Assembly: GCA_025716855.1 (NCBI GenBank)
Contig: JAIXMQ010000019.1
Location: 275,001-339,000 of the forward strand
Source: Pilaira anomala
Lineage: Eukaryota > Mucoromycota > Mucoromycetes > Mucorales > Mucoraceae
DNA: 64,000 nt
Reading direction: 5' to 3'
Shown: piece by piece, positions 34,919 through 45,722 of the stretch
Numbering within the stretch: position 1 is the stretch's first letter
How the letters are laid out: each line of letters opens with the position of its first letter
Program-made: the position numbers and the translations under genes
Notes under the pieces: generated by a model
What the model was told of the DNA's origin: nothing
The model's input: only the letters and a program-made list of their open reading frames with translations
Databases searched by the model: none

Positions 34919-35579
34919 ATGTCAGGAGCCGCTGCACTTCAGAAAGACAGAAACTATATTGCAGTTATTGGTGATGAGGTATTATACAAGTCAGAAACTA
35001 TTTTTTTACATCTGTTTCAAATACCTAATTTATCTACGTTTAGGACTCTGTTACAGGTCTTTTATTAGCTGGCATCGGTCATGTTAACAACCAACAAAAG
35101 AGAAACTTTTTAGTAGTTGACGTCAGTATGTATAAAGATAAAATAAGAAAGAGAGAAAAGAGATTAGCGAGATTAACAAGTCTATTTTTTTTTATAAAAA
35201 AAAAGAAACACCTTTATCTAGCATTGAAGAAACTTTTATTGAATACACTAAGCGTAAGGATATTGCCATCATCTTGATTAACCAACATGTAAGTTTAATT
35301 TGGACCTTTTTTTTATAACCACTTAACAAAAAAAAAAAAAAAAAATACATATATGTATTTATACGCGTTTTATAGATCGCTGAAGATATTAGAGAGTTAG
35401 TTGATGGTCATAGCGCTGCTTTCCCCGCTATTCTTGAGATACCCTCCAAAGATCACCCTTATGGTAAGTACTCTACATGTAAAAAAAATATCTTCAAGCC
35501 ATGTTAATGGTTTATTTGCTTTTTAGATCCCGAGAAGGATAGTGTCCTTAAGCGTGTCAGAAGATTGTTTGGCGAGTAA
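34919..35579 (+). CDS. VMA7: VMA7, V-ATPase V1 subunit F
   Basis: Subunit F of the central stalk of the vacuolar proton pump. Five exons: 34919-34978, 35044-35125, 35206-35288, 35376-35463 and 35527-35579, giving 121 residues (yeast 118). Recognisable blocks are [69 protein letters not shown] and the end [11 protein letters not shown]. All junctions are in phase and the spliced protein is gap-free against the family as I remember it. Confidence 0.95.
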
Positions 35580-35911
35580 ACAAAAAAAAAAAATAGTATA
35601 CATTGTTATATTTGTTACATATAAAACTTGTTTGCGTTACGATTATTTTCTTTTCTTTATGACTTTATGGAATATCATCTATTAAGGATTTGGGGAAACT
35701 TTTTTTGTAGATGCAGTTTTGTATTGTTCAAATGATTGATGCGTACCTGTTAAATAGTCATAAAGTTTCAGTTACAGACTAATTCGAATGATTACATCAG
35801 CGTACTTTAAGTTAGTCAACAATTTGACAATATCCATTTTTTAATATCATAATAGTAACAACTTATGTTTTAGATAGTAGATAATTTATTAATATAATGG
35901 CAGTGTAAAAT
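35580..35911. other. Intergenic between convergent VMA7 and kelch genes
   Basis: AT-rich 3' flanks, nothing else seen. Confidence 0.6.
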
Positions 35912-38214
35912 TTAATATTTTTTTCCTATGTCAGGCTTCTCAAAGCTGGTAGGAATAGAGGGAATAACAGTCGTATTGTCAGCATCAGGCCGTGTATTTT
36001 TTGTCTCACTGGTGTATGTAGCTGAAGATACAGTCGTCTCTGGTGATTTTGACGGATTTGTAGACAATGGTCCTCCCATTTGAGAAGTAGGTGGATTGAC
36101 ATCCTTGTCGTTCTTTATATTACTTGAAAGGCCTGTGCGACAGGTCGTATACCCGGGCAGCATCGTAACATCCACAGGTTCAGTAGAGGTAGTAGGAGCA
36201 TTTACTTCAGAGAAAGTAGAATCTATATTTTTATTGGCGATTGATGTAATATCCCAATAATTTGGATATTGCTCTTCAGCTTCTTTTTTCTTTTGTTTAT
36301 TCCGACGTCTTATAAGTAAGAAACCTAAAATAACAGCAATCTGATGAACACAGTGTTAATAGTGAAACTACTTTAAATAAAAGTAAATAGTTAAAAACTT
36401 ACTAATGCAATAACTCCAATAACGATACCAGCAATTGTGCCAGAGGATAGACCCGAGCTATTTGTTTCTTTATTGCTTTGATCTTTTTGAGAAGAGCTAT
36501 CGTTATTTCCGCCACTACCACTGCCAACTCTGTTACCGCCTGTGGGGGTTGTATCCGCTGGATTGGAAGCCAAACCAAGAGTACTGAAGCTTGTTTCCCA
36601 TGAGTAAGTATCAAGATTTAAGATATGGAAATCAGAATTAGATTTTAGCGTAATATCTACCCCGAAAATAATAAATAACGAGTTTTTTCTGATAATAGCT
36701 TTTATAATTATAAAATGTTAGATTAAAAAGTAAATAATATTTTTATTCTGTCTTACCAGAATGTCCAAATCTTGGGCCAGCTCCAACTGGAGATGCTGGG
36801 ATACTTATGGGCTGCATTACATTTGTTTTTGTATTATATGTAAAAATGTAGTCCGTAACTGGGACTCGATCTAATAAGGTTAATGTTAGATACATATGAG
36901 TCAAATTTTATATGTTACGCACTTCCAATTTTGTCAGGGCCAGCCCCACCGTAAATAATTAAGGTATCAGAATTAGGAACTAAAAAAACGTAAGAATAAT
37001 AAAAATCTATTTTAAAATAAAGATCAGCGTTTACTTACTCAAGTTAGTAGTGTGGGACATTCGTCCTGAGGGTACAACTGTACTAGAGGCTATTTTTGAT
37101 TCCCATAAAGAAGTATCAGTATTAAAAACCAAAAAATCTAGGAAAGTGGTATAGGGACGAGTATATGCTCCTGTGTTAGGATCACGAACAATACTTCGTC
37201 CACCAAAATAATAAATGAGCTGTCCAGATTTGTCCATTGTAGCAGTGTGTCCGTAAAGGGGTCCTCCAGGAGCAACCGAATTAGTTTGTAAGCTCCATAT
37301 ATAGTTCTAGTTGCACGATTAATATATGTATATGTTTATTTTATGGTGTTTATTTCATACATTTTTAGTTAACAAAAGAGTAGCCGTACCATTAAAAGTT
37401 GGAACTATATCTCCAATAACACTAAATTAAAAAGTCAATAATACGAACATCAAATATACCGTATCTTTTTTTTTTCACTCACGATCCGCCACCATAAAAC
37501 ACAATAGTGTTGTTTTGGGTAAGCACACCTGATCCGTAGTAACTATTAATAGTAATGGGTAAGGCTTACTATCTCTGAATGTGTAACAAAATAGTTAAAA
37601 GATAAAAAAAAGGACCACTCTTTGCTGCGGACTCATATATATAATATGTTATATGAAGAAAATGTTAATCAATACGTACTTTTGAGGAAATGATGGAGTA
37701 CTCTGAATTGTTTCCCATCGATTTTGATCTGCATGGTAAATAGTAGTTTGATTCTTCATATAATCTATATTGTTATTTATACCAGTACCTCCACTAATAA
37801 GAACACTGGTGTCTGACAATTTGACACTAGTGTAGGCAAATGTTGCTTCGGTAATAAAATCTGGGGGATCAACAACCTGTTTCCAGCCGTTATAACCATT
37901 TGCTACAACAAAATCTTGACTGATGTCCAAGTAGTAATGATCTGGAAGAACCGTAACTTCTGAGTGTACAACTTTAGCATACCCTCCTGAATAGCAATAT
38001 ATACGAGTATCATTCATCAAAAGTTGATAGCCTGTATTAATTAAGTTATAAATATTAACAGCCTTATATTTTTACTTTTCGGATAAGTATACATAAATTG
38101 TTTATTGATTTATTTTTTAGTACCTGAGTTGTATCTTGCGAAAGGCTGATCTGCTAATACAGACTGCATTTGACATGCTAAGCTAATAATGAGCAGAGTA
38201 GAGTATACTAACAT
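35912..38214 (-). CDS. Kelch/galactose-oxidase-type beta-propeller membrane protein
   Basis: Multi-exon minus-strand gene. It starts at 38214 with a signal peptide (MLVYSTLLIISLACQMQSVLA, cut before DQPFARYNS) and stops at 35912. Exons carry kelch-like blades, for example LIYYFGGRSIVRDPNTGAY, VLISGGTGINNNIDYMKNQ and MNDTRIYCYSGGYA. The last blades are followed by a Gly/Ser/Thr-rich stalk, then a single membrane span split by an intron (SGTIAGIVIGVIALV / IAVILGFLLI) and a basic stop-transfer RRRNKQKKK. The cytoplasmic tail is Ser/Thr-rich. The layout suggests a cell-surface type I protein. At least eight short introns are present; I did not fix every junction. The ligand is unknown. Confidence 0.8.
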
Positions 38215-39453
38215 TCCTTTTGTTTATTATTCTTAAGAGATTGTCTTCTATCTTTGGTAGCTAATTATAATTTAGAATTAGACATACGTGAAAGAGAGAC
38301 AAGTCAATTATATAGAAACATAATGTAATTTATTTATTTATTGTACCACCCGTGTTTAGTTTGTCTCACCTAGAATGTTCTATTATACAACCAAATATCC
38401 TTACTTTCATACAAAAAGATTTAGCCCCCTAATTTTTTTTTTGCGCTCCGATTTTTTTTTTTTTTGCATTAGATTTTTTTTTACGCATTACACCTTAAGT
38501 TACTAAGAAACAAAAAATGTATAATAACGATATTCCTTCTGAGTATATGAATTGCTTTAACATTGTCGATGAGATTCCAGATTTTGACCCAATGGAAGTC
38601 GAAAGGAGCCGTCAAGAAGATCTTTACGAAACTACTTCGTTAGAATGGCACGAATGGCAACCTGGAGTAACAGATAAGAAAAAAAAAACGAAGGAGCCAG
38701 AACCAGACCTAATGAGGCTTATGGACTTAGATAGCTACTCTGCTTCTCGTAAAACATCTCGGAATCAGCTCTAGTTAGCCGCTCAGAACCAACAACAGTA
38801 GCTATACAAGACAAAAATGAGCCGAAGTCAAAAACTAAAGCCAATAAAAATGTCAGGGGAGCGTATCGTTCCTATACCCCTCTTCAGATTCAAGAGCTAC
38901 TCGATCTTGTCATTGAACAAGGAATGTCTGCAAGACAAGCAGGACTTACTGTAGGAATTGTTGTAAGAACTGCGCAACACTACGTGAAGCAGTACAAAGA
39001 CGATGACGAAAAACGTTTACCGGGTTTCAAAAATCCAGCACGCTCTGGAGGAAACAATAGGAAGCTTGATGCAAAGCATACCGACTTCCTCTGTAACTAC
39101 TATGACGGAAAACCTACGGCTGTATTATGGGAGGCTAGGGATTCATTGCTTTCTGCTTTCCCTGACATCAAGTCAATTACCCTTGCAGCACTTCATAAGC
39201 ACCTCGTTTTACATGCTTCTTTTACCCTTAAAAAGTTAGAAAAAATTGTGGATTCAAGAACGTCAGAAGCGACTTTGAATAAAAGAAGAGAGAAAGTCTT
39301 AGAGTGGAGAGAGATTAAGGAAATGGATTGGCTTGGAAACTGTGTTTTTATTGATGAGGCAGGATTTGACATGCATATATCAGAAGGAATTTTGGTAGAT
39401 CAAAGCGAGGATTGCCAGCAAAGAGTGTAATTCCATCCAACAGAGGTGTTAGT

Positions 39454-39467
39454 AGTATTACGATTGT
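39454..39467. repeat. Target-site duplication, left copy (AGTATTACGATTGT)
   Basis: Identical 14-mer at 44769-44782 on the other side of the LINE. It sits directly next to the poly-T (3' poly-A) end of the element. Confidence 0.95.
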
Positions 39468-39607
39468 TTTTTTTTTTTGTAAATTAAGTTTTTATTAAAC
39501 TAAAAGTCACACATGCGCAGAGAGGTGGAACTTGATTAAATTAAAATAAAATGGGGAAAGGGAAAAAAGGAAATAAGGGAAAAATAATGAGGTGTATCAA
39601 AAGGTGT

Positions 39608-42600
39608 TTAGTCTATGTTGGACAGAGTAGTGAGTAAAATTGATACTTGATGGTTGATGGTTTTGAGGATGTGATCAGGACGGAAAGATACATCTTTAAT
39701 GATTAGTTGCCAATAGTAGTACCAGATGTAATATTGTGTGGTGGATATGAGAACCAAAAGAGGAATGACTTGATTGGAGCCTGAAGGAAAAGGAACATGT
39801 ACTTGGAGCAGTGCTTGTAGGATATGATCAGTGGTAAAAGTAAAGGTGGGATAGTGGTAGTTTAAAGCCATCATCCAAATATCTTTTTTTATGGAGCACG
39901 TAACCAGAAAATGTTCGAGAGATTCGTCTGCAGCATGACATAGACGGCATTGACTGCTATCGACTTTACCAATTTGGTGTAAATAAGGTGCGATTGGAAG
40001 TTTTTGGTTGAGGACCCGGTACCATTGTGATCGGGCTTGAAGAAGAATGGGTAAGGACCAGAAGACTTTAATACTGGTTTCTGAAATAGTCTCCATATGT
40101 GACCCTGTGCCAGTGATTTGATAGTTACGAAAATCCCTTGAGGTATATTGTAGCCAAAGAGGATTCTGTTGAAATTGGTGGAGCAAAGAGGAATGATTGT
40201 GGAGAAGTCTATTCTCATCGCTGGTAATATTTAAAATGTAAGGAAGCAGATAAGGTTGTAGTTTCACTGTACGGTGTAGAAGTATATCCTTATTGAGACG
40301 ACGACAAAGTAGCGGTAGCTCCACATATTCCGTTTCGACTTGTATTCGTTAACGGTGAAGACGGGTATCATAGGTGAAAAATTTAAAAGCAGGAAAATTG
40401 CGATGTCTATGAAGCCAGTGATCTGAAGGGTACGACAAGAAGAGGTAGTGAAGAGGCAGTTGAAGTAATGTGGGAAGTGAACACTGATAGAAATCATACT
40501 TGAAATTAAAATGGTCAAAAGCTTGATAACAGGCGTTGATGATTGAAGTTGGGTGGTTGATTTCATGCTTGCGCCATTCCGGTACAAAAAATGACATTTC
40601 TGGCGGCAATGGTGTTGGAGTAATGAGAGACAAGTGGTATTTGAAGAAGGGACGAACCAATAGTGACGTGTTGGCGGATCGAAATACATGATGAAGATGG
40701 CGTATTTGAAGAACCAGATGCTGTTTAGCTGGTTGTAACAGTCCGAGACCACCTTGGGCCAAGGGTAGACTAAGTTGATTGAAGGATACCAAAGGGCGTT
40801 TGTATTGCCAGACATATCCATAGATTATAGATTTCAATTTGTTCAGAAAGGATTGAGTAGGTTGTAATAACCTCAGACTATACCAGACTTTAGTCATGAT
40901 CAATGTATTGGTGATGGTAGCCCGGCCACGTAGCGATAGCTTTCTAGAAGAATACAATTTGACCTGTCCATGTACCAGAGCAAGTAACTTATCTTGTATA
41001 ATGTCTCGCTGTTTGATAGTATATACCATATAAAAACCAAGATACCTAAAGGGTTCAGTAGAGAATTTTGTATAATACGTAGTAATATCATTAGCAAAAA
41101 GAAAGGTTGACCAATTTTCATCTTTGTTCCCACTTAACGAGAATGCTTCTGTTTTGGATTGATTAAATTTGGCATTGGATACATTGGCATACCGTTGAAG
41201 ATGATGCTGAAGTTTTCTGAAATCGTCTTGTGTACGTAGTACAGTGCAAATATCATCGGCATAGGCAATTGTTTTCACCTGTTGTGTTAAGCCATTAGAG
41301 ATATACTGGTAACCAATTATAGACTCATCTTGTTGAATTGAAAGTAGAAGTGGTTCCAAAGCAAAATTAAATAATATGGGCGAAAGTGGATCTCCTTGTC
41401 GCAATCCTCTCTGTTGAAACACTGTGGGTGAAAAGAACCCATTGACATTTACTTCGACCATATTTCCAAAGAAAAGGTTGCTGATACATTTAATAAAGTC
41501 TGAGCCAAAACCCAGGTAAGACATTACCTTCTTCAAATATTGCGGATTGACCCTATCGTATGCTTTTTCTTGGTCTAAGAGTAAGCCAATCCCTGGATAT
41601 TTTCGATAACGGGCTTGATTAAGAAGCAGGTGTAATAAGAGTCCATTTTCACCAATAAACCTTCCTTTCATAAAACCAGTCTGAGAATATTGAATTACAT
41701 TGTTAGCAACGGAACCTATTCGATTATTAATTACCCTTGAGAAAATTTTGGCATCACAGTTTATTAGCGAAATAGGTCTCCAATTCTTCAAATCAGACAG
41801 ATCCCCCTTTTTTGGTAACAATCGTACCCTAATGTCTTTCCATGATTGTGGTATAAATTCAGTTTTCAAAGCATTATTATAAACCTCCAAAATTAGTGGT
41901 TGTAAAATAGGTATGGTAAATAAAATATGAAGATATTGATACCCTAATCCATCGTCGCCTGGGCTACTCTGTTTCGGGCTTCTTTTGACCTGATCAATTA
42001 AGTCATCTATAACAATGTTGGATATCAGATAATCATTTTCTCGAGTGGTAACGGTTGTATTAAACTGTATAGTTTGAAGATATTGGTCGATGTCATTGTC
42101 TTCCACATGATCTAAGGTATAAAGTTGTTGATAGTACTCTCGAACTAGTTCCCGCATGTCCACAGGATCAGATGTACGATCTGCCGGTATGGTTGCGTCA
42201 ATAGTAATATTGATGTTACCATTATTACTGGGTCGTTGTATAGACGTCATAAACTGTTGGGCTGTTCTATGTTGGTGCAATCGTTTAAGAAACCCAGCAT
42301 CCTTTTCACCCTTTTCTCTCCATCTAATTCCTGATTTAATTCCAGCGATCGAAGACAATTCTTGTTGTAACTGTCCTAGCTGTGTATCGATTGGGACGAT
42401 GAGTTGATGTCTAAGTGCAGCTGTAGGTTTTCCTCGTAATATACGGTTACGTTTTCGTTCTAACTGTTTGATAGTATCTTTCCTCCAATTTACATAACTG
42501 TAACTATAATTCTGTATTACCTTTTTTGTGGATAATTTAACACGGTCCCATTTTTCAGCAGGTGTGAGAGTGGAATTGGTTTTCCTAAAGTATGTTAAGA

Positions 42601-43444
42601 GATTATGTACTTTTTGTGTAATTTGAGTTCGTAACGTATAATGCGTAGCATATGCTGGATTTGCTCGCCATAGTCCAGGACCACTAGGTGATTGACCTAC
42701 GACTAAGGACATATGCAGAATAGAGTGATCAGACCAATTAGAATTCAAGCGACTAATTCCAGTATCCTGTAACTTATTTTGTAATAATTGTCCTATATAT
42801 ATGTAATCAATTACCGATGAAATCATTGTGTCATTTCTCGTTCGTTGAAACGTGGATATTGTAGTCAGATCATTCATTTGCATAGCATTGTAAAAGTATT
42901 GTTCTAGTAATGTGAGCCAAATTGATGAAGTGGTAGTAGATAATGTCCTAGGCCTCAGTAATGAATAATTGAAGTCACCAGAAATAATTAAACGTGTAAA
43001 ATCAATTGTGTCTTGTATGGCATATAGCATATTTGTTAGTTGAGTAAAGAAATCCCTTCTATGTTGATGTATATTAGCTGGAGCGTATATATTAAGTATA
43101 TAAAAGCTTTCATAAAATTTTTGAGGATGATCTATTCGACAAAGTTGAAAACGATCTTCTACAAAAAGATGAGATGTATTTATGGTAGTTATTTGGTAAT
43201 CAGATGATAAAGAAACGATACCAACGTGTTTAGTCCAAATAGAGTATTGAGGTTGAAAATGAATGTTGAGGGAATTGACGATTTCAGGTGTTTTAGCCTG
43301 TGTTTCTTGGAAGCATATAATATCAAAGTTTTGTTTTTTGATGTAACGAATGTATTCAGATTGAGTTTGAGAAGATCCGGTTTTAACCAGACTGTTAGCA
43401 TTTAGTGAAGCATATTGGCATAGTATATCTTTCGACATAATCAT
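39608..43444 (-). pseudogene. LINE ORF2, endonuclease/reverse transcriptase with one in-frame stop
   Basis: The reading frame from 43444 is open for 1031 codons, meets TAA (plus 40349-40351), then continues in the same frame to 39608. AP endonuclease (about 1-245): YASLNANSL, CFQETQ (46-48 QET), ISGDFNYSL (155-159), SDHSILHMSL (238-240). Reverse transcriptase: LLPKKGDLSDLKNWRPISLI (about 542-561), GLLLDQEKAYDRV (620-632), LRQGDPLSP (684-689) and YADD (728-731). After the stop, CRLCHAADESLEHFLVTC is the CCHC finger typical of the ORF2 C terminus. The endonuclease and reverse transcriptase cores look intact. One point mutation (such as CAA to TAA) would explain the break, so the insertion may be young. 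Confidence 0.93.
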
Positions 43445-43534
43445 TTTAATTTATTTGAGTGTTGTAGGCCTCAGAGGAGAGGCCTTCCTCAATAAATTGA
43501 GAAGGTCGACGATTAGCGATACTAGTAGAGCTGT

Positions 43535-44767
43535 TCAAGTGGGCATATTTTTTTGTTGTAGCCAGGAAATGGCTGCAATAGCACGGGAAGTAGGTTTGAC
43601 CAACCTCCATCCAACATTGGTTTTTCCATCTTCTTCGGCTAGCACAGGAGAAATTTCTTGAGCAGTATATAGCTCTTGGATGGCTGCCTCAACTCGTTCT
43701 GGAGTGGATTCCGCCAGTTCTATGGTATGGTTGGTTATCTGGTCACGTCGCATTTGTTCATCTTCATCAACGACGGATCCCTCTTCGGACACTGACATAT
43801 CATCTGTTTCCCCATCATTAACTTGACCATCTACTATTTCTGTTTGATAATCTGTAATTGGTTGCGAAAGTTCAGTTTTTTTATTAGAAGGTGGTGTGAT
43901 AGTAGGTTCACGTTTCGTAGATGTCTTTCGTTCCTTCTTTTTGTTAGGTGTCGTGGTGGAGTTACGTCGAGTACATTCATACGACCTATGTCCTTGTTCA
44001 TGGCATGAATAACATAAAATACGGGCCTTCGAGGAATCACAAGTGAACTTGGTATGTCCATCTTGATGACAATATCTACACCATGTTGGCATGTTGTTCC
44101 AAGTGGCACGAAAAGTATCTGTTGTAGATTCCATCCAACTAATTTGATGGCTTAATTTTTGGTATTTAACATCAGGAGTCTCGGAATTCTGTTGAATATC
44201 AATAACTGCATACCCACTACCCATAAAGAGGCCTGTGGCATGCTCAGTCCCGATACCGATATCAAGAACATGACCGAAAACCGCTAAACTGGTTTTAAGT
44301 CCTGCTAAAACTTCATCAGTGGGGAACATTGGAAGGTGGGACAATTTTAATTTAATAATTTTGGCCTGGTCATTAATTGCCTTACAAGGAAGGACCTGAA
44401 TATGAGCATCTGGAAAAATAAGCCCATTGCGTTGAATGTCATTGGTATCGTTTGTAGAAGTAACATAAACTTCGAGATAACGGATCGAACCCTCATTCAG
44501 AGGCAAACAAGCGTGAACTTTTGGGTGTTGTTTTTTTAATTCAATCATACATTGTTGATCAGTGTATGCTGGTTTACATTTAGTAATGTCGAAAAGGAAA
44601 GCTCCAGGAGAGCGAGATGAGCGATATATACGTGTCTGAAGAACACGAGTAATGTTTGTATCATCTTGTTCTGTGGGAATGATATCGGTATGTAGCAAGG
44701 AGACGTTGGTTGCCCTAGTCGCCTCGGCGTAGGTTTTATGCTTAGATTTTTGTACGGAGGAAAGCAT
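43535..44767 (-). CDS. LINE ORF1, gag-like nucleic-acid-binding protein
   Basis: 410 residues starting at the Met of MLSSVQKSKHKTYAEATRA (44767). A longer frame to 44809 runs into the target gene and is not part of the element. Two CCHC zinc knuckles are clear: CRYCHQDGHTKFTC (about 230-243) and CYSCHEQGHRSYEC (about 252-265). The N-terminal half could be an RRM-like domain, with the C-terminal third Lys/Thr-rich and then acidic. By family it coats element RNA. The frame is intact and ends 90 bp before ORF2. Confidence 0.88.
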   Translation of the reverse strand: MLSSVQKSKHKTYAEATRATNVSLLHTDIIPTEQDDTNITRVLQTRIYRSSRSPGAFLFDITKCKPAYTDQQCMIELKKQHPKVHACLPLNEGSIRYLEVYVTSTNDTNDIQRNGLIFPDAHIQVLPCKAINDQAKIIKLKLSHLPMFPTDEVLAGLKTSLAVFGHVLDIGIGTEHATGLFMGSGYAVIDIQQNSETPDVKYQKLSHQISWMESTTDTFRATWNNMPTWCRYCHQDGHTKFTCDSSKARILCYSCHEQGHRSYECTRRNSTTTPNKKKERKTSTKREPTITPPSNKKTELSQPITDYQTEIVDGQVNDGETDDMSVSEEGSVVDEDEQMRRDQITNHTIELAESTPERVEAAIQELYTAQEISPVLAEEDGKTNVGWRLVKPTSRAIAAISWLQQKNMPT

Positions 44768-44768
44768 G

Positions 44769-44782
44769 AGTATTACGATTGT
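44769..44782. repeat. Target-site duplication, right copy (AGTATTACGATTGT)
   Basis: Matches 39454-39467 exactly. The transposase frame resumes directly after it. Confidence 0.95.
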
Positions 44783-45435
44783 AGGAGCAATCTGTGAAAA
44801 GGGGGTCACAGACTTAACCTTGCGTAAGCCAAAGGCTGTTCAAAAAAAAAGTTCTGCTGTCAAAAAGAGAAAGAGAGATGACGGTGAACCAACTGAAGTA
44901 GTAAACGCAAGAATAGGTACCCAAAATGAGCATTTTCTTCAGTTTATTAACGGTGTCATGGACACTCTAGACGAGCATGAAATGTTTGACCGTTATCTTA
45001 TTTTAGATAATGCTACGGCTGTTCAAGAATTAATTGAAAGTCGTGGGTATAGAGCTGTTTACTTGCCACCATACTCCCCTTTCCTAAACCCAATCGAGTT
45101 ATTTTGGTCAAAAGCTAAGGCAGGCGTTAAGAGAGACTGCCTTACTGCATCTGATAACTTGAACGCTCGTATTATTGAGTCAGCTAGGCAAGTGAGTGTT
45201 GATGATTGCCAAGCCTGAATTAGGCATTCTCTTTCCTTTTTTGATAATAGATGCCTGGACCTTGAGCCTATGCTTTAATGATGCGTGCTACAATAAAGTT
45301 TATTCTTTCAATAAATTTAAAATCGGTTGAGTATTACAGTTTTTCTTAGTATGATACAACACGCAAAAAATAAAAATTTAATGCGCAAAAAATAATATCT
45401 TGTATGCAAAAAAATTCAAAAATCTGAGTTAACAA

Positions 45436-45722
45436 TTACTTAAAAAAGGATTGTGGGGAATTAGCGTATTTCGCCATGAAATTAAAAAAATATTTTATGT
45501 ATAAAAACTTCCAATAAGAATATTTATTTGGCTTAATCGAAAATTATGTAACTACTAAAACTCAGGAGCTAAATCATAAAACCAATCTTTTTGTGGTGTA
45601 TTGTTAAAGAATTTATGGTTACATTTGATCTTTTTTTAATGAGTTTAATTTAAGAAGCTAATTTGTTTGTAAACATTAATACATAAGACAAATGCTGAAA
45701 GCAATTAATTTAATACCTTTAT
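45436..45722. other. Spacer between transposon and composite repeat unit A
   Basis: AT-rich; no gene or repeat recognised. Confidence 0.5.

Larger units (their letters stand above)
39468..44768 (-). mobile_element. Non-LTR retrotransposon (LINE) with two ORFs
   Basis: Minus-strand LINE of about 5.3 kb. It has a 3' poly-A (T run at 39468-39478), ORF1 (44767-43535) and ORF2 (43444-39608), flanked by a 14-bp target duplication. ORF1 has zinc knuckles; ORF2 has an AP endonuclease, reverse transcriptase and C-terminal zinc finger. This layout is the L1-like type described in Mucoromycota as Grem-LINE1. The 5' end lies one base before the ORF1 start codon, so there is no 5' UTR: either a minimal truncation or an exact insertion boundary. 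Two further fragments of related elements occur at 53846-54562 and 57859-58950. Confidence 0.93.
38517..45218 (+). pseudogene. DDE transposase gene split by a LINE and frameshifted
   Basis: Left part 38517-39467, right part 44783-45218. An N-terminal acidic segment (38517-38774) is followed by a frame change. A helix-turn-helix-like region follows (YTPLQIQELLDLVIEQGMSA, ARQAGLTVGIVVRTAQHYV). The first catalytic Asp is in NCVFIDEAGFDMHI. A 2-nt insertion (or 1-nt loss) near 39385 then shifts the frame before RRNFGRSKRGLPAKS. The right part resumes at TIVGAICEKGVTD and holds the second Asp (YLILDNATAV) and the final Glu (YSPFLNPIELFWSKAK), so the family is DDE of IS630/Tc1 type. Across the LINE the reading continues exactly if one target-site copy is removed, showing that the LINE landed in this gene. 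It is not functional as it stands. Confidence 0.88.
38432..45435 (+). mobile_element. Tc1/mariner/IS630-type DNA transposon, disrupted
   Basis: The element is bounded by imperfect, T/A-rich terminal repeats. The left end (about 38432-38494) has GATTTTT...TTTTTTTGCAT and TTTTTACGCATTA. The reverse complement of the right end (about 45361-45427) has GATTTTT..TTTTTTTGCATA and TTTTTTGCGCATTA. It encodes a single transposase, split by a LINE insertion at 39468-44768. Exact ends and the target duplication could not be fixed because of homopolymers. Confidence 0.65.

Noticed and set aside
40324..40349. Two separate LINE proteins instead of one ORF2
   Set aside because: Both parts are in the same frame and separated only by a TAA; the second lacks an ATG and carries the expected C-terminal finger.
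44766..44809. LINE ORF1 starting at 44809
   Set aside because: That Met lies in the transposase target gene beyond the target duplication; the element's own start is at 44767.
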